Of a stretch of 33,892 nucleotides of DNA, positions 18,380 through 26,173 are shown in pieces. This stretch comes from Candidatus Caenarcanales bacterium. GTDB taxonomy: Bacteria > Cyanobacteriota > Vampirovibrionia > LMEP-6097. The stretch covers positions 24,878-58,769 of the forward strand of contig JABSOS010000019.1 of the NCBI GenBank assembly GCA_013216135.1. The letters are read 5' to 3'. Position 1 is the stretch's first letter. The number at the start of each line of letters is the position of its first letter. A program made the position numbers and the translations under genes. The notes beneath the pieces are model-generated. The model made no database searches. It had not been told where the DNA came from and saw nothing but the letters and a program-made list of their open reading frames with translations.

Positions 18380-18385
18380 TAGAAT
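18380..18385 (+). promoter_or_regulatory. -10 of mraY (TAGAAT), leaderless
   Basis: TAGAAT ends 7 nt before the ATG at 18393, in the yggT-mraY gap; no Shine-Dalgarno site is present. It favours ATG 18393 over the TTG at 18390. Confidence 0.45.
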
Positions 18386-18392
18386 ATAGTTG

Positions 18393-19406
18393 ATGCTTTT
18401 TATCTCAAAGTACCAAGTCTTGAGCTTGTTTATATTACCTTTCATTTGTTCTTTACTTTTAGCAAAGCCGATCATAGTAATTTTAAGGAAATTGAAATCA
18501 ATTCAAGCCTTTAGAGAGCAAGGTCCACAAAGTCATCTGGAGACGAAGATGGGAACACCTACTATGGGATCTTGGATTTTTGTGATTCCTATTCTTTTCT
18601 TTGGGTTTAAGTTTTATTTAAGCCAAAACGCTTTTTTGAATATTACAGAAAGTTCCTCAGAAGAAAATTTAAGTAATATTGTCACTGATAGAGATACTTT
18701 AATAGCTTTGCTTGCTTTTCTAGGGGCTTTTTTAATGGGGCTTGTAGATGACTCATTAAAAGTTTTTCAATCCAATTATAAGGGCTTGAGTTCAATTCAT
18801 AAACTTATAATCCAATTTTTAATTGCAGCTCTAGTTCTATTTTTTTCTGTTAAAAGTTTTACTATCTTTTCACTTGCTTGGGCTTTTATAGTTATAGCCG
18901 GGACTTGCAATGCTTTTAATTTAACCGATGGTTTAGATGGACTGGCTACAAGCCAGGCTATGTTAAGTTTGGCTGCATTGCAGGGGATACTCTGTCTAAA
19001 AGGTGATTACAGTTTTTCATCTTTGATTTTGATTACACTTGCTTCTCTATTGAGTTTCTTGCTTTTTAATTTAAAGCCAGCAAAAGTTTTTATGGGAGAT
19101 AGTGGCAGCCTTGCACTAGGAATGCTTATAGGTGTGATGGCATATGTGAAGGACTTAGAGTGGTATTTAATTTTAATTGCGATTATTCCAGTGATGGAGT
19201 CACTTTCTGTAATAATTCAAGTTGTTTATTTTAAAATAACTAAAAAAATTTATGGTGAAGGTAAGCGTTTATTTAAAATGTCACCACTGCATCATCACTT
19301 TGAGTTGAGTGGTTTTACTGAGAACCAAGTAGTTTGGGGATTCTTTAGCTTTCAGCTTTGCGTAATTCTAATAACTTTATTTTTTGCTTATTCACGTATG
19401 GCTTAA
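18393..19406 (+). CDS. mraY: Phospho-N-acetylmuramoyl-pentapeptide-transferase (MraY), 337 aa
   Basis: Forms lipid I from UDP-MurNAc-pentapeptide and undecaprenyl phosphate at the inner membrane, the first membrane step of peptidoglycan synthesis. About ten hydrophobic helices. Seen: GTPTMGSW (55-62; the usual Gly after MG is Ser), the catalytic Asp pair VDD (118-120) followed by KVFQSNYKGLS, NLTDGLDG (176-183), MGDSGSLALG (about 234-243) and PLHHHFE (about 297-303). The start is set by family length and the -10 7 nt upstream; TTG 18390 would add one residue. It is outside the usual mra/mur cluster, next to yggT. Confidence 0.96.
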   Translation: MLFISKYQVLSLFILPFICSLLLAKPIIVILRKLKSIQAFREQGPQSHLETKMGTPTMGSWIFVIPILFFGFKFYLSQNAFLNITESSSEENLSNIVTDRDTLIALLAFLGAFLMGLVDDSLKVFQSNYKGLSSIHKLIIQFLIAALVLFFSVKSFTIFSLAWAFIVIAGTCNAFNLTDGLDGLATSQAMLSLAALQGILCLKGDYSFSSLILITLASLLSFLLFNLKPAKVFMGDSGSLALGMLIGVMAYVKDLEWYLILIAIIPVMESLSVIIQVVYFKITKKIYGEGKRLFKMSPLHHHFELSGFTENQVVWGFFSFQLCVILITLFFAYSRMA

Positions 19407-19569
19407 TAGAAGCTTTTTTGAAACTGAAATCTGTCCATAAAAAAAAATATTTTAGATTTTTATCATAAAGTTCTTGACTTTGGATAAACGTCTTTTTTCT
19501 TGCGTGTTGTTGGAAAATATCAATGTTTATTAGCATTCTTAATTTTTTTTCTTTTTTAATCGTTGCCAT
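19345..19569 (-). CDS. Possible small basic protein, 74 aa
   Basis: A Lys-rich reading frame (MATIKKEKKLRMLINIDIFQ at the N-terminus) with AGGAAA 8 nt before its ATG, lying in the 236-bp gap between mraY and the broken DUF3370-like gene. The last 20 codons are antisense to the mraY 3' end, and no family is recognised. The ribosome site argues for it; low-complexity composition and overlap argue against it. Confidence 0.25.
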   Translation of the reverse strand: MATIKKEKKLRMLINIDIFQQHARKKTFIQSQELYDKNLKYFFLWTDFSFKKASIKPYVNKQKIKLLELRKAES

Positions 19570-19593
19570 TTCATCAATTTCCTAAATACCTAT

Positions 19594-19640
19594 AAGTCTC
19601 AACTTATACAAGGTTTAAGTTGAGACTTTTTGATAATTTT
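19594..19640 (+). terminator. Rho-independent terminator, 13-bp perfect stem plus T-rich tail
   Basis: Arms 19594-19606 (AAGTCTCAACTTA) and 19616-19628 (TAAGTTGAGACTT) pair perfectly around a 9-nt loop, and T-rich sequence follows to 19644 on the plus strand. It probably ends transcription from yggT-mraY, though it lies 190 bp past the mraY stop. On the minus strand there is no T-run after the stem. Confidence 0.7.
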
Positions 19641-21610
19641 TTTTAGGCGCTTAAAGCCGTGATTTTATAAGGAGGAGTGCTATCAGCAGTATTTATCATA
19701 TCTATCTCCAATGAGTCGATATTATCACCAAGTTCTATATCCTTAAAGAGATCTACTTCATCACCAAAGCAAACACATACATTTCTCATAATCGGTTCAC
19801 CTATAATATTGCCTTCCTTATCTTTAATATAAAGGATTAGACTACCCCTGAAAGCTGCTTGGTCAGCTCTTCCTCCCTTGGCTTCTGCTTTGAATTTAAA
19901 GCTTAAACTAGGCTTTTTCTCTGAATTTCGTATATTTATGATATTTGGTTGGAGTCTATACCTAGTATTATAGTTGCCATGATTTGTTCCATTTCTTGTA
20001 GAATGCTTTCCAAGATTTGCTCTTCTGTCTTCAGCATTTTCATCTTTAACCGCTGGCCCACTTTGGTTTGAATCATCATGGTAGCCTGTAGCAGCGATAA
20101 TATATTCTGCTAAAACTTTTCCTGGCTTAGCATTATCGTCTTCTAAGATTAAGTTATTTCTTTTTATGTATTCACTACCTTTATAAATTCCAGTGGCTCT
20201 TCCTAGGTCATTACCGACAAGTTCACCTCTATTAACAAACTTTCCTGCTTCAAGTTGAGCATTAACTGCTGCTTCTATGCTGCCATGCTTATTTATTTCA
20301 CTCTGTGTAACTATTGCACCTGTCATTTCAACAGAGCCCATATTTTGCACCTTACCATTAATATTTGCGGTAACTGTTTCATAGCCGTTTGTTTTAATAG
20401 CGCTTATAACTTTAGTTTCCCCAGGCTTAACAGTAATATTTTGATTAACTCTATTATCTATTTTGCCTTCTAAAACTTCTAATGCAGCTGCATCTCCAGG
20501 TCCTATACTTCTTCTTGAGTTTGTTACTTTGTTATTACCTAGATGACTATGATCATCAAATCTATATTCATTATTAGTGGCAACGCCTCCAGTATCTATC
20601 TTAATGTCAGCATTTGCTTCAGAGTTATTATGAGCTACATAGACTAAGTATGTAGGTTCATTTGTTCTAATAATATGGTGACCTGAGATTTGAAAATCTT
20701 CATTCTGAAATCTGACTTTAGGCATAGTGAGATTTTCTGTTTCTCCGGTTGTGAGGTTCTTAAAAGAACTATCTACTCCAGTACTGGTTAAGATTATTCC
20801 TGAATTTTTTACAACTTCAGGAGCGTTTGTGTGAAAGACTTTAGTGTCATTTAAACTATCACGTTCTTTAACATGTTTAACTATTTCTGAGTTTGGTTTA
20901 TCAATATACTTAAGGGCTAATTTCTTCGCAAGCTGTGCTTGCTTTTTATAGAATTCATAGTCATAATCAAAGCCTCTCTCTCTTGCAATAAGTTCAGTAT
21001 AAATTTGCAATGCTTTTTTATATTTATTCATATCTTCATCTATTAAATCTTTAAATTCTTCGTTAGCATGAATGCGTGCTTGTCTTATACTAAAACCAGC
21101 ATTTTCCCACCTTCTTTCTTGGTGCTTTTCATGAAAATCTTTTAGTACTCCATCGAGTTTTTCTAGTTGGTTAATATTTAAGTGGTCAAAATTATAGTAA
21201 AGGCTTTTTGCTTCATCTGGAATATATCTTATTCTGGGGTTTTCACTATCTTGATAGCTATAAATATTTTCGGTGATTTCTAAGATGTGAATTCTATCTT
21301 TGGTTGACATTTCTGTTCTGTCTCTATTTTCATCAGGAAGATCTTCGAGAACGTCTTTTAATTTTTCAATCACTTCTTTTTGTTTTTCAGGGTTATGAAT
21401 TGCTTCATGTAAAATATCAAATTTGTTTTCACCAAAAAGTCTATTGCCAAGCTTACTATGAAAAATCCAGTTTAAGTCTTCTTCGCTGATTCCAAGCTCA
21501 GCTTCTAATAAACCATCAAAGGTTTTGAACCCCCTCGATTTAAAATTACTTATTCCCTTCCACCCAAATCCATGATCTTCTATTAAGGCCGTTATAAATC
21601 TATCGAAGCC

Positions 21611-21618
21611 ATTTTTAT
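21611..21618. repeat. 8-bp direct repeat, right in gene sense (ATTTTTAT), possible target-site duplication
   Basis: ATTTTTAT on the plus strand, identical to 21833-21840 and flanking the 214-bp insertion. The repeat is AT-only, so chance is possible, but retaining one copy restores the gene frame. Confidence 0.6.
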
Positions 21619-21832
21619 TAGGAGTTCGAAATACTTCTTAGCTCTGCTAAGGAGATGAATAGGACGAACGAGTAACAAAAACGGCTTCGTAGCCTGAGCT
21701 ATTTGGGAGTGAGAGCTCGAAGAGCTTTCACTCGCTGATTGTGAAGGCTCAGAAACACAAAGTGTTTCTCCAGATTTGCGTAATACCTCGTCAGCTTTGC
21801 TGCGAGGGTAGCAAATCTCGATGCCGTCTTTT
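21619..21832. mobile_element. 214-bp hairpin-rich insertion element, non-coding, inside a gene
   Basis: GC-richer than the surroundings. It packs five hairpins: CTTAGC/GCTAAG with TCT loop (21637-21651); GGCT/AGCC with TCGT loop (21683-21694); a 12-bp stem with one G-T pair and GAA loop (21707-21733); AGAAACAC/GTGTTTCT with AAA loop (21751-21769); and a long composite stem (21772-21818) with outer arms AGATTTGC/GCAAATCT, middle TACCTCG/CGAGGGTA and inner CAGC-TTT-GCTG. There is no transposase and no clear terminal inverted repeat. An 8-bp direct repeat flanks it and net insertion is 222 bp, a multiple of three, but all tested stops (TGA three times, TAG, TAA) fall in the gene frame. It could be a REP/MITE-like or palindromic element mobilised in trans. 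Confidence 0.75.
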
Positions 21833-21840
21833 ATTTTTAT
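21833..21840. repeat. 8-bp direct repeat, second copy (ATTTTTAT)
   Basis: Matches 21611-21618 exactly and bounds the insertion on its other side; in the gene it covers part of codons His40-Lys41-Asn42. Confidence 0.6.
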
Positions 21841-21964
21841 GCTCTGATTTATCATAGAATATAAGATCTTTTTTGAATTCTTTTGCTTTTTTATCGTCTT
21901 TGAAAATATCGTTAGATGGGGGCGACTTAGGTGGAGTCGAATAGTTTATCGAGGGCATATTGTT

Positions 21965-21970
21965 AATATA
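21965..21970 (-). promoter_or_regulatory. -10 of the DUF3370-like gene (TATATT), leaderless
   Basis: TATATT on the minus strand ends 6 nt before the ATG at 21958 and marks the true 5' end of the broken gene. Confidence 0.5.
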
Positions 21971-22011
21971 AGGTTAAGGGTTCTTAACTTTTGATGAACT
22001 TATCTTAACTT
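21971..22011. promoter_or_regulatory. Cluster of CTTAAC[CT]T motifs, Pho-box-like
   Basis: CTTAACTT occurs on the plus strand at 21983-21990 and 22004-22011, 21 bp apart, with a partial copy ATGAACTT at 21994-22001; CTTAACCT occurs on the minus strand at 21978-21971, touching the -10 of the DUF3370-like gene. These fit the 8-bp PyTTAAPyPy(T/A) unit of cyanobacterial Pho boxes as I recall it. The rest of the 255-bp gap (to 22213) is AT-rich with no other gene. Confidence 0.35.
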
Positions 22012-22213
22012 TTCATAATTAATCAGAATATTTAAAGCTTAAAGATATTATGAAAGTGTAGATAATTGTAAAGATTCTGGGTGCTTTTTGCTTAGAGAGT
22101 TATAATTTATTTAGAAGCCTTAAATTTATAAAATAAATAGATCATCTTATGTTAAAATCATTTTAATTTGATATTTATGCTTTTATGAGATTTTAAATTA
22201 ATGGAAGTTCGGG

Positions 22214-24019
22214 ATGGCTGTAAATTTATATAATGATTCAAATTATTTTCAAAGGCAGGATAAAGGCCATTCTGTATTCAGTCCTCAGGGAAATAAGTAT
22301 AAATTAAGACCTGCTAGTGATTTTAACGGGAATTCAAAGCAATACCTTCAACAACTTATGAAAATAGGTGTAAAGTTGAAGCCTTTGCATGTACAAGCTA
22401 AGGGTTTAGCTGATGCTCAAGCTCCTGGTTTTGTTGGGAAAAATTTTAAACCAACGAACAATCCATCATTGATTAAAGGAGACTTACTTAATTTAACACC
22501 TCGGCAACTTCAAGCAGTCGTGCTTCTTCTTGCAGACGCAACTAGCAGTCAGCTTCATGAAGCTGAGAAACCATATATTCCATATTCAAAGGATTATAAT
22601 AATCCTATTGCTACTTTGGAGTTAGATCAAAACCCACCTTCTATTAGATACCTAAAAGATCTTAGAGATACTGTTTACGTCAATAATAAAGAGCCTTTCT
22701 ATGAAGTCTTAAGTCTTGTTAAGGTATTGTCAAATTCTGACATTGAGGAGTTGAAAGGAGCTGTTATACCAGGAGAAGTTAATGATGGAAATATTATTAC
22801 TACACTTGGGCAGTTTCCTCCTGTTACATTAGAAACACTTTTTAGAACTGCAGAGCAGATAAAGCTTGCTGCCCAAGAAAACACTCACATGAGGTTTTTA
22901 AAGCATTCTACTTTATTAGAAAGTCAGGAAAATAAAGTTCATAATTTTGAAAAGGCAACTTCTGGGCAAAATTCTTTTCTAGAGAAAGTTGATGAAAATA
23001 CTCTTATTCTTGATAAGAAAATGCTTTCAAAGCATGAGCCATATTTATTTTTAGACTTTTTAAATAAGGAATATTCGAATTCATCTATTAATAGAGTATA
23101 TATTAATGATTTACAAAAAAGTAATGATAATAATGATTTTGACCCAGATTTAAGTTTTGTGAAAATTCCTAAAAGTGTTTTAAACAGTAGTTCATCCAAA
23201 AATAATATGGATGATGGTTTAAGTCAGAAGCAAGGACAAGCGGTGGATTATACTTGGGCTTTAACTTTGGGGCGTAAGTTTGCAGTTCCTTCGTATGATT
23301 ATTTGAAAGTAGCTTATTTATCAACAAAAGAAGCTATGATAAAAAAAGAGGTTCAGTTGAATGCACAATTCAGGCAGTCTGGGGAAGATAAAAGTAAGCC
23401 GTATCTCTTTCAAGAACATAAAAATCAAGATATAGGCATGCCAAGTTTTCGAAAGAATCTTTTGGATACAAAAAAAATACAAAATAAAATATCAATTGAT
23501 CTTTACTTTAAGTCTCCCGCTTTAATTTTGGAGGAAGGTAAATCCACTCCAAGTATATATAGTTTCATGTATCCTGAAGTTTCATATTCATTTATGAATA
23601 AATTGACAGTTGACCCTAATTCTATAAATGAAGTTTATAAAGGCTTAGGTAGAACAGAACTAAGTATAGAAAATTATGATCTAGATGGACGAATGCAAGA
23701 GCTCTACCCTGAAGGTATTGATAAGGCAAATACACTTATGGCTCCAGTTATAAAAAATAGATTGGATAGCTTAAAGTTCAAAGACCTAGATGTTCAAGTT
23801 AATCATAAAGATAAAGGGCCGGTTAGTCAAAAGAGGAGACTATATTCTAATTTTGATCACACAGAAAAAGAGGCATATTTTAGAGATAAAGTAACGGCTT
23901 TGATGCTATTCTTCCTTCATACAAACCATCTTCCAGCATATACACGTTTTTCAGGAGATGAGGCGGGAGAGGTGTTCTCTAACAAAGTTGATGAGCATGG
24001 AGACCTTGTTTATAAGTAG
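22214..24019 (+). CDS. Unknown protein, 601 aa, with a C-terminal SGDEA sequence
   Basis: No recognised family and no signal peptide or membrane helix. The N-terminus is polar (MAVNLYNDSNYFQRQDKGHS). Residues 240-310 are Ser/Asn-rich. Near the C-terminus, a helix followed by AYTRFSGDEAGEVFSN (about 575-590) faintly resembles the end of a GGDEF domain, but the protein stops soon afterwards and the rest of such a domain is not visible. The start ATG at 22214 is preceded by GGAAG 6 nt upstream; an ATG at 22201 lies in another frame and stops after ten codons. It converges on the 625-aa gene with a 14-bp gap. Confidence 0.8.
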   Translation: MAVNLYNDSNYFQRQDKGHSVFSPQGNKYKLRPASDFNGNSKQYLQQLMKIGVKLKPLHVQAKGLADAQAPGFVGKNFKPTNNPSLIKGDLLNLTPRQLQAVVLLLADATSSQLHEAEKPYIPYSKDYNNPIATLELDQNPPSIRYLKDLRDTVYVNNKEPFYEVLSLVKVLSNSDIEELKGAVIPGEVNDGNIITTLGQFPPVTLETLFRTAEQIKLAAQENTHMRFLKHSTLLESQENKVHNFEKATSGQNSFLEKVDENTLILDKKMLSKHEPYLFLDFLNKEYSNSSINRVYINDLQKSNDNNDFDPDLSFVKIPKSVLNSSSSKNNMDDGLSQKQGQAVDYTWALTLGRKFAVPSYDYLKVAYLSTKEAMIKKEVQLNAQFRQSGEDKSKPYLFQEHKNQDIGMPSFRKNLLDTKKIQNKISIDLYFKSPALILEEGKSTPSIYSFMYPEVSYSFMNKLTVDPNSINEVYKGLGRTELSIENYDLDGRMQELYPEGIDKANTLMAPVIKNRLDSLKFKDLDVQVNHKDKGPVSQKRRLYSNFDHTEKEAYFRDKVTALMLFFLHTNHLPAYTRFSGDEAGEVFSNKVDEHGDLVYK

Positions 24020-24033
24020 TTAAATTTAATTCC

Positions 24034-25911
24034 TTATGACTTACTGTCCACTTCCTCTTTTGATTTTTGGCTTTCACCAAGTTCAAGCTTTCCATTATCA
24101 TTTTTGATATCTAGTTGTTTATTTTCTTGTTGACTAGTGTCACTTTGTCTTTGACTCTCAAGATTCTCATTCTTAGCAATTATTTGTTTTGCAATGGTTT
24201 CTACTTTGTTAAGTTGATAACCAATATTTTGATTCTTTTGAATACTTAAAGCAGATTTCGCAATATTTTGAATAATCTCAGCTTTTCTTTTTTCAATAGC
24301 TTCACTTCTTGGAGTTCTGTGAACCGTTTCGGTCTTAGTTGGTTTCTCTTCTTTCACCTCAGGTTTTCTAGCTGTAACTTTTGGCTTCTCTTTTTCTTCT
24401 TGCGGCTTTTCTTTCGCTGTTACTGGTTTCTCTTCCTGAACCACAGGCTTCTCAACCACACTAGTTCTAACACTTAACTTCTTAATAGAGTTATAACTCG
24501 GCTCATCAGCATAGTCATAAATAGACTCACTAACAGCTGAAGCTTTTCTATCCTTAAGTTTAACTACTTTAATCTCATTTTTAGCCTCAGGCTCTTCCTT
24601 AACTAAAGTTTCAGGTAAAGCTTTCATTTCTTCTTCAACTGGAGTTATTTCACCTCTAAGAATAGCTTCTCTTTCCTTAAGCGCTAAAATCTCTTCCTCT
24701 GAATTACCCTTCGCTGGGATTCCAGTCATAGATTCGATGACACTTGGTAAATATCTACTCATAATACCTTTGAAGCCTGTAACTTTATATTGATCGTTGT
24801 TAACACCGTTCTTTATTGCTAGTTCATTATTTACTCTTCCTAAACTTTCTAGAGTAGGTGTTAAGTTCCTAGTGAACGGTACAATTACATTTAAAGCTTT
24901 TACAGGAAGAGAGTCTTCACTTAATCCAAGGTTTTCGGTTGCTATTGATTTCCCAAAATGAGCACCTTTATTTACTAAATCTGAGAAAGCTCCAGCTAAG
25001 AAGTTTACCTTTGCAGCACCACTATATTGGCTTTTTGCAAACTGACTCTTCATTTCATAGAGATCTATATTCGTCGCACCCATAAAGCGATTCAAATAAC
25101 CTACTGCATTTAAAACCTTTCCGATGTTTTTAGGTAGAAACGGTATGTAAGATACCATTGCTGTTAAGGATCCCATGAAAGCTTGTACTGGTGCTCCAAC
25201 TGAAAAAGCTAAAGATTTATCAGGATCTTTAAAAGTGTTTAAGTAACCCATTTCTTTTACATTCCCCAAATACTCTTGTATCTTCTTAGCAGCAAGTTTG
25301 AAACCATCTGTAAATTTTTCGTATTGGGTGATGCCTTCTTCTTGTCTGATTGCTGTTGCAAAGTTAGATAAGCTAGGTCCTAGTCTAAACTTGAACTGCT
25401 CTTCTTGAGGTATAGGAGTAATTGCGACAACTGCATCAAGTACTTTACCTAAAAAATATAAAAAATCTTTGGTTTTAATTAAACCGTCGAAAGCCCCCTT
25501 AATACCGGTAAAGAAAAGATTTAATTTAGTGGAAAATGTACTTACTTCACCAAACTGCTTTGCCCCAGCCGGTTCACCTATGGTTGCTGATAAATTTGCT
25601 CCAGTGGTTAACTTTCCACCTGTACTTACTATTTTATTAAAAGCTTCTCCGTTATTTTTTTGGAAGTCTAAAAGCTTGTCTCTAAAACCCTCCAGTAATT
25701 TATCTGCAAGAGATAGATTTTCAATATTTTCTCTTGTAGTAGGAATAGCATATAGATTTTCAAGTTCACTTTTTTCTGCTTCTAAGTCTAGAGGCTGATT
25801 TACTTGTGAAATATTTTGATTAGAGTTTCCTAATACAGCCACCCCAGCCTCAGGTCCGCGCGCCGCGGCTAGAGACTCAGGGGTTAAAACAGTAGTGCTG
25901 TTAATAGGCAT
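24034..25911 (-). CDS. Unknown protein, 625 aa, with EKP-rich C-terminal region
   Basis: No recognised family. A polar N-terminus (MPINSTTVLTPESLAAARGP) precedes a mixed-helical body with moderately hydrophobic segments (VGAPVQAFMGSLTAMVSYIP at about 232-251) that could associate with membranes. From about residue 480 it becomes low-complexity, with repeated EKP/EEKP and RKPE units (about 485-530), then a Lys/Gln/Glu-rich helical tail. Codons 15-20 sit in a 16-nt run that is almost entirely G/C (25853-25868), unusual for this region. AGGGAA lies 5 nt before the ATG at 25911, an ordinary ribosome site. Confidence 0.8.
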   Translation of the reverse strand: MPINSTTVLTPESLAAARGPEAGVAVLGNSNQNISQVNQPLDLEAEKSELENLYAIPTTRENIENLSLADKLLEGFRDKLLDFQKNNGEAFNKIVSTGGKLTTGANLSATIGEPAGAKQFGEVSTFSTKLNLFFTGIKGAFDGLIKTKDFLYFLGKVLDAVVAITPIPQEEQFKFRLGPSLSNFATAIRQEEGITQYEKFTDGFKLAAKKIQEYLGNVKEMGYLNTFKDPDKSLAFSVGAPVQAFMGSLTAMVSYIPFLPKNIGKVLNAVGYLNRFMGATNIDLYEMKSQFAKSQYSGAAKVNFLAGAFSDLVNKGAHFGKSIATENLGLSEDSLPVKALNVIVPFTRNLTPTLESLGRVNNELAIKNGVNNDQYKVTGFKGIMSRYLPSVIESMTGIPAKGNSEEEILALKEREAILRGEITPVEEEMKALPETLVKEEPEAKNEIKVVKLKDRKASAVSESIYDYADEPSYNSIKKLSVRTSVVEKPVVQEEKPVTAKEKPQEEKEKPKVTARKPEVKEEKPTKTETVHRTPRSEAIEKRKAEIIQNIAKSALSIQKNQNIGYQLNKVETIAKQIIAKNENLESQRQSDTSQQENKQLDIKNDNGKLELGESQKSKEEVDSKS

Positions 25912-26009
25912 GGAATTCCCTGAAGAAAGTATTAAAACTTAAGCGATTATTAAGGAGCTTTAACTCTATTGTAGTATATGGATACTTACTCTTGGTGGGG
26001 ATTTTGAAG

Positions 26010-26122
26010 TTATCTTGAGGTGGTTTTTAATGTATAAATAAAACTAAAGTATAGTTAGGCTAATTACTTTGATATCAAGTTTATGTTATTTTTGTATTTG
26101 CAACAACTGGGATTATCTTGAG
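26010..26122. promoter_or_regulatory. Two copies of TTATCTTGAG upstream of the 916-aa gene
   Basis: The same 10-mer occurs at 26010-26019 and 26113-26122 in the 262-bp divergent gap (25912-26173). It may be a regulator site or chance in AT-rich DNA. Nothing else is seen in the gap except the flanking ribosome sites. Confidence 0.2.
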
Positions 26123-26173
26123 TTGTGTCTTGGGGTAATACTTTTTTAGTAAAAATGAAAAAGGGGTAGTTAA

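Larger units (their letters stand above)
19643..21958 (-). pseudogene. DUF3370-like protein gene, 697 codons when repaired, broken by an insertion near the 5' end
   Basis: The frame is open downstream of the insertion (from 21637 to the stop at 19643) but has no ATG, GTG or TTG before GTG 21373. Upstream of the insertion the same frame starts at ATG 21958 (MPSINYSTPPKSPPSN), 6 nt after a TATATT -10, and runs 42 codons into the element, ending at TGA 21793-21791 after 55 codons. Removing 21619-21832 plus one flanking 8-bp repeat joins the parts without a frame change (YDKSEH-KNGFDRFITALI). The C-terminal half (about residues 220-600 of the repaired product) resembles DUF3370 of Cyanobacteria: YLVYVAHNN, IGPGDAAALEVLEGKI, ITVKPGETKVI, LGRATGIYKGSEYI. 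Reinitiation at GTG 21373 could give a 576-aa protein. The family call is tentative. Confidence 0.75.

Noticed and set aside
19643..21373. 576-aa protein as an intact gene starting at GTG 21373
   Set aside because: Coding character continues upstream in the same frame past the GTG to the insertion, and a better start with its own -10 exists at 21958; the shorter product is at best a reinitiation product.
21592..21855. 87-codon minus-strand reading frame across the hairpin element
   Set aside because: It is out of phase with the real gene on both sides and its sequence is mostly the insertion; the Ser-rich run arises from hairpin repeats.
22201..22233. ATG at 22201 as start of the 601-aa gene
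   Set aside because: It is in another frame and stops after about ten codons.
22214..24019. GGDEF domain at the C-terminus of the 601-aa protein
   Set aside because: Only SGDEA with one preceding helix is visible and the protein ends within about 20 residues, so a full domain cannot be present.
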